Below the pieces are notes generated by a model. That model had not been told where the DNA came from. It saw only the letters and a program-made list of their open reading frames with translations, and did not search any database. This document shows, in pieces, positions 1 through 5,006 of a DNA stretch of 5,006 nt. Within the stretch, counting starts at the first letter, position 1. Every line of letters begins with the position of its first letter. Source of the stretch: an uncultured Bacteroidales bacterium. GTDB taxonomy: Bacteria; Bacteroidota; Bacteroidia; Bacteroidales; UBA932. Position numbers and translations under genes: made by a program. The DNA lies in contig CAMOVV010000119.1 of assembly GCA_946627685.1 (NCBI GenBank), positions 1 through 5,006 of the forward strand, given 5' to 3'.

Positions 1-565
1 GAGTATAGCAGAACTCGTCCAGATGCACTCCCGACCCCTTGATATACCGGGCCTGAGCCTCTGTGATGATTCCGTTCTTGACATAAAGTCCCTTGTCTTC
101 ATTGTTCTGGAAGATACACAAGAGGTTACGCCGGTGATGCGAGAACCGGAGAACGGCCGGCAGGACTTTCGATAGCAGGCCCTTGTTGTCTTCAGCGAAG
201 AATCCGCCCAGGCCGCTGATGGCATTCACAACGCCGTTTACCTTTGCAAACTTCGCCGCCAGGGTTCCCCACAGAATGGTTTTCATGCCCACGTGGTGGA
301 CAACGTCAGGTTTCTCCCTTTTATAGAGTTTCCTGAGGAAATCCAGAGTCCCGAGCTCCTCGCGGATATTCATTCCCGAGCGGGACATAGGAAGGTTTAT
401 TGTCTTGAGACCCAAGGCCGCGATGTCCTGCATCCTGCCCGTGTCGGCAGTGACGATGGTTACGTCCCAGCCATCCTCCTTCGCCGCCAACGCGACGTCT
501 TTACGGTGCGACAGGAAAAACCAATCGACGTTTACTACGATGAAAAGCTTCCCTTTTTTCTCCAT
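1..565 (-). CDS. Glycosyltransferase family 4 (CapM-like), N-terminal part, cut by left window edge
   Basis: Reading the minus strand from the ATG at 565-563 gives 188 codons with no stop before the window edge. The protein starts MEKKGKLFIVVNVDWFFLSH. The N-terminal beta strand followed by VNVDWFFLSHR (11-21), then DVVHHVGMKT (87-96), NAISGLGG (114-121), FQNNEDKG (152-159) and KGSGVHLDEF (176-185), is the pattern of the acceptor-binding half of GT-B retaining glycosyltransferases of the CapM/PglA type. These transfer a sugar from a nucleotide-sugar donor to a lipid-linked glycan at the cytoplasmic face of the inner membrane. The C-terminal donor-binding domain with its Glu pair lies outside the window, so completeness cannot be judged. 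An in-frame TGA lies 12 codons upstream with no other usual start codon between, so this ATG is well supported. AGAGG sits only 3 nt before it. The gene begins 10 nt after the beta-helix gene, so it is almost certainly cotranscribed. Donor sugar and linkage are not predictable. Confidence 0.9.
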   Translation of the reverse strand, partial: MEKKGKLFIVVNVDWFFLSHRKDVALAAKEDGWDVTIVTADTGRMQDIAALGLKTINLPMSRSGMNIREELGTLDFLRKLYKREKPDVVHHVGMKTILWGTLAAKFAKVNGVVNAISGLGGFFAEDNKGLLSKVLPAVLRFSHHRRNLLCIFQNNEDKGLYVKNGIITEAQARYIKGSGVHLDEFCYT

Positions 566-575
566 AACCTCTTCG

Positions 576-1904
576 TCAAAGTTTGTTTCTGTTTCCTCTC
601 ACCACAAGATTTTCAACCTTGATTCTTCCCGGGACAGAGGTTCTTTTGGGATGCTCGAAAACGTTATCCGTCACCTTCCAGTCTTTGGAGGTACCGCTGA
701 AAATAAACTTGCAGGCCTGGGTGTCGGCGGCAATATGATTGTCCCTGATTTCGATGCCGCTGGTCGTCCCCTTCGTCCTGATGGCAACGGCAATCCCGTT
801 GGAACAGTTCCGGATGGTATTTGAGACGATAGATATATTATGTCCCGGAGCTCCGTCCTTCAGCATCACAATCCCTATCGCTCCCACAGTTCCGCGGCAG
901 CCTTCGAACAAATTGTTTTCTATCACGATGTTTTCAACGACATAAGCCGAGTTGTTCGGCTCGATGTCTATTCCCCCGGGCATGTCGTCACGGGACGTAT
1001 TCCTGATGACATTATCCCTGATCAGCACATTCTGGCCGCTGATTATTGAAATGCCGTTCCTGTTGTTATGGTGGTCCCCTCCAGTTATCGTGTTGTTCAA
1101 TATGCTGACGTTTTGGTTCCGGGTCCTTTCTCCCGTCTGAGGAGTGTCTCCGTAGTGGCTGAGGCAGATTGCATCTCCCCAGAAATCATTGAACTCACAT
1201 TCCTTGATTACGAGAGTGTCAACTCCTATGGTCTTGACGGTGTGCATGAACTCATGGAAGGTCTTGCCGTCATTTCCGACGGTGAATTTCAATCCCTTCA
1301 ATTCGATGTTCCCGACACTGTTTTCTATCTGTTTCGGCCTGGAAAAAATACAAATCATATTCAAAGGCTTGTCCGAAACAAATTCAGCCCCCTCTTCGCC
1401 GCTAAGCACTACCCCGCTCCTGTAAATGCCGATATGGGATTTTACCGCAGAATAAAAGCTTTTCCCGATATGGCCGGAAGGGTCGAATGAAGACTCAAGG
1501 CGATACACTCCCTTGGGGAAATAAATCTCATCACACAAGGAAATCATCTCATTTATGCTCTTGGCGTCATCTTTCACGCCGTCACCGGCGCAAAGCCAGG
1601 ATGCATTGAATACCTTGTTCGTAACACTTCCGCTGACGGAAGAGCCACGGAGATTCACCTTTCCCGTCAATTCGGTCCCGTCCATTATGATGGGGCCGGA
1701 AAGGGCGCCTCCCTCAAAACAAAGTTCGCTCCCCTTGGGCACCCTGAGGGTGTCGCTGAAGTCGTGACTGTACCTGAGCACATATTTGGCCGGTCCGCTG
1801 CAGAACAAGGTCTTCATGTCGGATCCGGGATTGTCCCTTACTATCTTCTGGGCGCCGACAGGACCCGCGGCGACTGCAAGAAGGGCCAAAATCAATTTTA
1901 TCAT
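576..1904 (-). CDS. Exported right-handed parallel beta-helix (pectate-lyase-like) protein
   Basis: 442 residues. The N-terminus MIKLILALLAVAAGPVGAQ is a short signal peptide with a likely signal peptidase I site after VGA. There is no lipobox cysteine, so a soluble periplasmic or secreted protein is expected. Residues about 50-100 form a Gly-rich strand-repeat region (FEGGALSG at 63-70, ELTGKVNLRGSSVSGSV at 78-94). Next comes a pectate-lyase-superfamily start, NASWLCAGDGVKDD (100-113) and YFPKGVYRL (128-136). From about 199 to the end there are about nine beta-helix rungs, many of the form VxIxxNxI, with stacked Asn at 271, 298, 331, 362, 389, 414 and 438. GGIDIEP (310-316), a motif I associate with this fold, and HHNNRNG (278-284) are candidate active-site or binding segments. 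Family members include lyases, hydrolases, epimerases and non-catalytic binders, so activity cannot be assigned. The protein ends in a partial rung, but no in-frame continuation exists before the next gene, so this looks natural. An in-frame TGA 6 nt upstream fixes the start. It lies 31 nt after the ATP-grasp gene. The inferred role is trimming, epimerising or binding the polymer made by this locus. Confidence 0.88.
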   Translation of the reverse strand: MIKLILALLAVAAGPVGAQKIVRDNPGSDMKTLFCSGPAKYVLRYSHDFSDTLRVPKGSELCFEGGALSGPIIMDGTELTGKVNLRGSSVSGSVTNKVFNASWLCAGDGVKDDAKSINEMISLCDEIYFPKGVYRLESSFDPSGHIGKSFYSAVKSHIGIYRSGVVLSGEEGAEFVSDKPLNMICIFSRPKQIENSVGNIELKGLKFTVGNDGKTFHEFMHTVKTIGVDTLVIKECEFNDFWGDAICLSHYGDTPQTGERTRNQNVSILNNTITGGDHHNNRNGISIISGQNVLIRDNVIRNTSRDDMPGGIDIEPNNSAYVVENIVIENNLFEGCRGTVGAIGIVMLKDGAPGHNISIVSNTIRNCSNGIAVAIRTKGTTSGIEIRDNHIAADTQACKFIFSGTSKDWKVTDNVFEHPKRTSVPGRIKVENLVVRGNRNKL

Positions 1905-1935
1905 ATCAATTCAAGTTATAATTAAACTCCTGTAA

Positions 1936-2832
1936 CTACTGGTATTCCGTAAAATACTCCCCGAGACGGTAGTCAAACCCGTCGGGCGTGAACTGGACAT
2001 ATCCGCTCCACGGATAAAAAGTGATTTCCCCGAAATAGATAGTTCCGTCCACATCATACAAATCAATTCTGGCGTACGGGAAATCCTCCGACAATGTGCG
2101 TCCTACCTCAATCATTTCCCTGATATTGTCCGGAAGGGCGGGAGGATTGGCGAAAGTTTCGTGATCGCTGTACACCTCGGGCATGAATTTCAGGTTTTCA
2201 TCCCAGAAACCCCTGTGATGGTCGGTATATCTGTCCTTGTCTATCCAAAGAATCCTGAACTGCCCGTTAAAAAACATCATTTTGTAGTCGGTCAGGCTGC
2301 CTCCGGAATTTTCAAGATACTTTTCGACTATTATCCTCGTCTTGTTGATGCCTGTATATGCCCACTCCCTCCCGGCGTTGATCTGGGCTTTCTCTTCCCT
2401 CAGCCACAAGGATATCCTGTTTTTGACATCTTCAAAGTCGCAGTCGGCCTTATCCTTGACTACAATCACATTGTTGCCTCCTCCGCCCGAAGTGGTCTTT
2501 ATGACAAAACTTGCAGGAAGGCTTTCGAAATCAATCTCGTCCGGCGAATCGTACACCCCGTACAGCTCGTTCAGCAAGCGGCCAAGACCCTTTCCCTTGA
2601 CATATTCCCTCACCTCATACTTGTCCACGCATTTATACATTACCGGATTGCGGTACTTCATCTTATACAGCTGCAATTTCTCGGTAAACCTTTTCGGGTG
2701 CCTGAAGTCCGGCCAAAAACCCATTTTAATCCTGTACTGCAGGCGCAGCATAATAGAATCCGGAATCCACTCCAGCAGATGCAAGATGGTAAACCGAACC
2801 TCCTGTCTTTTCAAAAGACCCTTGTATTTCAT
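1936..2832 (-). CDS. TupA-like ATP-grasp protein of polysaccharide biosynthesis
   Basis: 298 residues, with no signal peptide or membrane segment, so cytoplasmic. Family hallmarks appear in order: PDFRHPKRFTEKLQLYK (41-57), the usual N-terminal signature; YKCVDKYEVREYV (66-78); FVIKTTSGGGGNNVIVVKDK (109-128), with Lys112 and a Gly-rich loop suited to ATP binding; IIVEKYL (167-173); DYKMMFFNGQ (182-191); RIDLYDVDGTIYFGEITFYP (255-274), whose acidic residues (Asp257, Glu269) are likely Mg-ATP ligands. These place it in the family named after TupA, a protein linked to teichuronopeptide synthesis in alkaliphilic Bacillus. ATP-grasp enzymes generally form a carboxylate-amine (or thiol) bond through an acyl-phosphate. 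The inference is that it adds an amino acid or other acid to a sugar of the repeat unit. Some relatives are simply annotated as glycosyltransferases, so the reaction is uncertain. The leader is 21 nt after the GT2 stop, 19 of 21 bases are purines, and there is no Shine-Dalgarno core. Length and motifs suggest an intact gene. Confidence 0.88.
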   Translation of the reverse strand: MKYKGLLKRQEVRFTILHLLEWIPDSIMLRLQYRIKMGFWPDFRHPKRFTEKLQLYKMKYRNPVMYKCVDKYEVREYVKGKGLGRLLNELYGVYDSPDEIDFESLPASFVIKTTSGGGGNNVIVVKDKADCDFEDVKNRISLWLREEKAQINAGREWAYTGINKTRIIVEKYLENSGGSLTDYKMMFFNGQFRILWIDKDRYTDHHRGFWDENLKFMPEVYSDHETFANPPALPDNIREMIEVGRTLSEDFPYARIDLYDVDGTIYFGEITFYPWSGYVQFTPDGFDYRLGEYFTEYQ

Positions 2833-2853
2833 CTTTCTGATTTCTCTTTTCTT

Positions 2854-3645
2854 TCAGACAACACTCTTCCGATACCTGAGCCGTCTTGCCCTGTCCGCGC
2901 CGAACTTGAAACATACCGATTTCACAAACTGGTACAGACAGAACTTCACGGTTCTGAGCAAGGCAAACAATCTCGACCCGCCATTTGCCACGATGATGTC
3001 GTAAACCTCACCCTTCTTCTCCCAAAACGAATGACGGTCGGTTACGCCCCCGATACGCGATACGGCGAGATCTGAATCCACATATTTGAATTTCACCTTG
3101 TTCTCATACATCCGGATAAGCAGGTCCGCATCCATCATGAATCTGAGGCTTATCCTGAACGAACCATATTCCGTATATGCGGCTTTGGCTACAAATGTAC
3201 TTTGATGGCATATATTCCCTATGGATAGGGAATTGGCGGGGAAACTCATTCCGGGGACCATCCTTATCCGCGTTCCCGTCGTGTCGTCGAAGACGATGGT
3301 ATTGCCCCTGTAAACGCCTACGCCTTCCTCATACGCCCTGGCGATGTTCGCGAGCGCCCCCGGGAGGAGGAGGTCGTCGGAATTTATGATTCCTACAATC
3401 TCGCCGGTTGCGAGCGCGATACCTTTGTTGAAGGCATCGCTTATGCCTTTGTCGGGTTCTGAGACCAGCGTCGCTATCTTGTCCCTGTATTTACCGGCGA
3501 TTTCCAGCGTACCGTCAGTGGAGGCTCCATCGACGATTATATATTCGAGGTTGTCATAATCCTGGGATATTACGCTCAAAATGGTTTCTTCAAGCGTTTT
3601 TTCGCTATTGAATGTAATTGTGACTATTGAAATCTTAGGATTCAT
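2854..3645 (-). CDS. Glycosyltransferase family 2 (WfgS-like)
   Basis: 263 residues from the ATG at 3645-3643. It is a GT-A fold enzyme: MNPKISIVTITFNSEKTLEE opens the nucleotide-binding domain, DGASTDGT (39-46) and EPDKGISDAFNKG (63-75) are typical of the WfgS-like GT2 subgroup, and NSDD (88-91) supplies the DxD-like metal and nucleotide-sugar site. CHQSTF (146-151) and FMMDADLLIRM (169-179) match the conserved acceptor-side and catalytic-base regions. It would act in the cytoplasm, adding one sugar to the lipid-linked repeat unit. Donor and linkage cannot be read from sequence. The C-terminal tail is strongly basic (DRARRLRYRK, 251-260), which may help membrane association. The frame also opens at a TTG (3687-3685), adding 14 residues (SSGLSFFCKNLYP), but the first beta strand of GT2 enzymes normally begins right at the N-terminus, so the ATG at 3645 is preferred. 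It lies 44 nt after the polymerase stop. Confidence 0.92.
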   Translation of the reverse strand: MNPKISIVTITFNSEKTLEETILSVISQDYDNLEYIIVDGASTDGTLEIAGKYRDKIATLVSEPDKGISDAFNKGIALATGEIVGIINSDDLLLPGALANIARAYEEGVGVYRGNTIVFDDTTGTRIRMVPGMSFPANSLSIGNICHQSTFVAKAAYTEYGSFRISLRFMMDADLLIRMYENKVKFKYVDSDLAVSRIGGVTDRHSFWEKKGEVYDIIVANGGSRLFALLRTVKFCLYQFVKSVCFKFGADRARRLRYRKSVV

Positions 3646-3689
3646 CGGATAAAGGTTTTTACAGAAAAAAGACAGGCCGGAAGACAAAA

Positions 3690-4793
3690 CTACACATAGT
3701 ACCTGTACCTGTCACTGAGTTCCACCTGCTCCCAGAAGAAATGATATGGCTGAGGGCTCATGAGCGAACGGCCCACCAACAGGCTCATTACGATAAGGAA
3801 GGCCATCAGCCTTCTCTTCACGTTCGCATTCTCTATGCAGTAAGGCAGATAGACGACACCGAAAATGGAGAAATACATTCCTATGCGAATCAGGTCGGAA
3901 TTGACCCATAGCATGGAGACGAAGACGACGGAGAAGGCGAAACAAACGTAAGAGACCCTCTTGATATCATTCATGAGCAGCTTTTTCTTCCACAGCCCGA
4001 AGCCCATGAAATAGAATATCAGCATCTCCACGATGTAGGCTATCGGGCGGGCCTTGGTTTCACTGTCGAGATAAATCAGATACCTCTCGCTGGCAGACGC
4101 ATAAACAAGGAAATTCACGAGTTCCTGCCCGACAAGGAATATCAACGGGGTAAGAACAAGAGAGCTGAGGAAGAACAGCTTGGAATTCCTGAAATACAGC
4201 ATCGCCACGGGAATCAGCCCGATGACTGCGCTGCGGTGTATCAAAAAGGAAAGGAGAATCAGCAGCATCGCCAGGATACGCTTCTTCTTCAAGAGGAAGA
4301 ACATCGCGAAGATGATGATGCCGATTGCAAGGCTCTGTCTGGTCAGGTTGTTCGGCACGTTCCAGTACAACAGCGAAATGTAGTACGAATAGCCTACGAC
4401 ATAGCCCAAAAGGGTATCGACCCCATGGTATATCAGTTTCCCAAGAGCCGACGTAACCACAAAAGCCACGAAGAAGTTGAAAAGATAGAAAGACGGGAAA
4501 AGTATCTGAAAGGTCTTCACGAACAGGGTATATCCCGGGTCAACAAGGAAACCTCCTGAAAAATAGTCCCTTATACCCATGAAGATGACTCCCCAAGACA
4601 TCGTCTTGATTTCCTCGAAGGACATGTAGTAGTCGTATGTATCGATACCGGTAGCGAAATGCCGGATACCGGACATTACACTGAAAGCCAGCGTCATTAC
4701 AAGGATGAAACGACGCTTCGCCCTGTCCGTGTCCTTGTCTCTCTTGCAAAAGTAGTAAAGCCCGAACAGGATTATGAACAGGACATTATACAT
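3690..4793 (-). CDS. EpsG-family polysaccharide polymerase (Wzy-type)
   Basis: 367 residues, very hydrophobic, with about ten to twelve predicted membrane segments (for example near 1-16, 28-46, 102-118, 128-144, 154-168, 172-185, 205-222, 251-267, 280-297, 304-320 and 327-341). EpsG-like signatures are visible: SGIRHFATGIDTYDYY (41-56), the Arg and (V/I)D-T-Y-Y motif after the second membrane segment; NNLTRQSLA (148-156), with Arg152 and Gln153; and LIHRSAVIGL (184-193). These are typical of EpsG/Wzy proteins, which polymerise flipped lipid-linked repeat units at the outer face of the inner membrane. Wzy proteins diverge strongly, so the symbol is left blank. The ATG at 4793-4791 overlaps the stop of the upstream gene by 8 nt (ATGTATAA), suggesting translational coupling. 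There is no Shine-Dalgarno sequence. The C-terminal end is a short charged tail (DRYRYYV). Together with the two glycosyltransferases it points to a Wzx/Wzy-type locus. Confidence 0.88.
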   Translation of the reverse strand: MYNVLFIILFGLYYFCKRDKDTDRAKRRFILVMTLAFSVMSGIRHFATGIDTYDYYMSFEEIKTMSWGVIFMGIRDYFSGGFLVDPGYTLFVKTFQILFPSFYLFNFFVAFVVTSALGKLIYHGVDTLLGYVVGYSYYISLLYWNVPNNLTRQSLAIGIIIFAMFFLLKKKRILAMLLILLSFLIHRSAVIGLIPVAMLYFRNSKLFFLSSLVLTPLIFLVGQELVNFLVYASASERYLIYLDSETKARPIAYIVEMLIFYFMGFGLWKKKLLMNDIKRVSYVCFAFSVVFVSMLWVNSDLIRIGMYFSIFGVVYLPYCIENANVKRRLMAFLIVMSLLVGRSLMSPQPYHFFWEQVELSDRYRYYV

Positions 4794-5006
4794 TATGACC
4801 GGTTTTTATCTTATGGAAGGCTATCTGGGCAAAAACGAAAGGATTCCTCAGAAATGCAGCCAGATAGGATTTGTTCATGGCCTTATAGACCGGGACCCTC
4901 CTTTTAAGTCTTTTCAGAAGTGGTTTTATGATATTGCTGAAACGCCCTTCCGTAAATTCATCGTACAAACCATACATCTCCAAATGCTGCTCCGTAATAT
5001 ATTCCC
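4786..5006 (-). CDS. C-terminal fragment of an unrecognised protein, cut by right window edge
   Basis: The minus-strand frame is open from the right edge (about 73 codons) and ends at the TAA at 4788-4786. The visible part begins EYITEQHLEMYGLYDEF and ends FHKIKTGHNV. It is rich in basic residues (KPLLKRLKRRVPVYK) with alternating hydrophobic stretches (YLAAFLRNPFVFAQIAFHKI), suggesting amphipathic helices that could lie against the membrane. I do not recognise the family from this tail. Given the context it is probably another sugar-transfer or sugar-modifying enzyme, but nothing visible is diagnostic. The frame reads on upstream of the internal TTG (4983) and ATG (4977), so those are not taken as starts. 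The stop overlaps the start of the polymerase gene by 8 nt, which supports a shared operon. Confidence 0.7.
   Translation of the reverse strand, partial: EYITEQHLEMYGLYDEFTEGRFSNIIKPLLKRLKRRVPVYKAMNKSYLAAFLRNPFVFAQIAFHKIKTGHNV

Larger units (their letters stand above)
1..5006 (-). other. Part of a surface-polysaccharide biosynthesis operon
   Basis: Six co-directional minus-strand genes have junctions of -8, 44, 21, 31 and 10 nt (transcription order). The content of polymerase, GT2, ATP-grasp, exported beta-helix protein and GT4 is that of a repeat-unit assembly locus. The operon extends past both ends: the first gene lacks its 5' end and the last its 3' end. No convincing promoter, transcription terminator hairpin or regulatory site is visible in the gaps, so control probably lies upstream of the window. 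Such loci vary greatly between strains of Bacteroidales. Confidence 0.8.

Noticed and set aside
576..640. Beta-helix gene truncated or frameshifted at its 3' end, because the last rung is incomplete
   Set aside because: The next gene starts 10 nt after the stop with its own good start codon, and no alternative frame continues the rung pattern, so a natural end is more likely.
1905..1935. AT-rich 31-nt gap as an internal promoter or Shine-Dalgarno site
   Set aside because: The -7-like match (TAACTTGA) is weak, and AGGAG lies about 21 nt from the start codon, too far for a normal ribosome binding site.
2161..3075. Long plus-strand open frame of 304 codons
   Set aside because: It lies antisense to the ATP-grasp and GT2 genes, spans their junction, and its translation shows no recognisable domain. 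It is a codon-bias shadow of two well-supported genes.
3646..3687. TTG start adding 14 residues to the GT2 gene
   Set aside because: TTG starts are uncommon, the added residues do not resemble a GT2 N-terminus, and the ATG at 3645 sits directly before the conserved first beta strand.
3684..3691. TAGTTTTG on the minus strand, matching the Bacteroides -7 promoter pattern TAnnTTTG
   Set aside because: No TTTG -33 element is found at the right distance upstream, it overlaps the end of the polymerase gene, and one short match is expected by chance.
3692..3712. Short tandem repeat ACAGGTACAGGTAC
   Set aside because: It encodes the RYRY of the polymerase C-terminus and is only two units long, so it is not a meaningful repeat element.

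Overview
The window is an internal piece of a surface-polysaccharide (capsule, exopolysaccharide or O-antigen-like) biosynthesis locus. The organism is probably a member of the Bacteroidota, most likely the order Bacteroidales. I infer this from the gene families present, the near absence of Shine-Dalgarno sequences with A-rich leaders instead, and the moderate GC content. I cannot name a genus.

All six genes lie on the minus strand and are tightly packed, so they read as one operon transcribed from right to left. In transcription order they are: (1) the C-terminal end of an unrecognised protein (4786-5006, open at the right edge); (2) an EpsG/Wzy-type polysaccharide polymerase (3690-4793), whose start overlaps the previous stop by 8 nt; (3) a family 2 glycosyltransferase of the WfgS-like kind (2854-3645); (4) a TupA-like ATP-grasp protein (1936-2832); (5) an exported right-handed parallel beta-helix (pectate-lyase-like) protein (576-1904); (6) the N-terminal half of a CapM-like family 4 glycosyltransferase (1-565, open at the left edge). 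Gaps between genes are 44, 21, 31 and 10 nt. I see no convincing internal promoter or terminator, RNA gene, mobile element, CRISPR array or notable repeat. No stretch over 300 bases lacks a gene.

Together the genes fit a Wzx/Wzy-type pathway. Cytoplasmic glycosyltransferases (GT2, GT4) build a lipid-linked repeat unit, the ATP-grasp enzyme may attach a carboxylic acid or amino acid to it, and the membrane polymerase joins flipped units in the periplasm. The beta-helix protein, carrying a signal peptide, would then act on or bind the finished polymer outside the cytoplasm. Flippase, initiating sugar-phosphate transferase and export genes are not in the window. The least ordinary part is the adjacent pair of ATP-grasp and exported beta-helix genes inside the assembly operon. 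The families are known, but the combined role here is inference.
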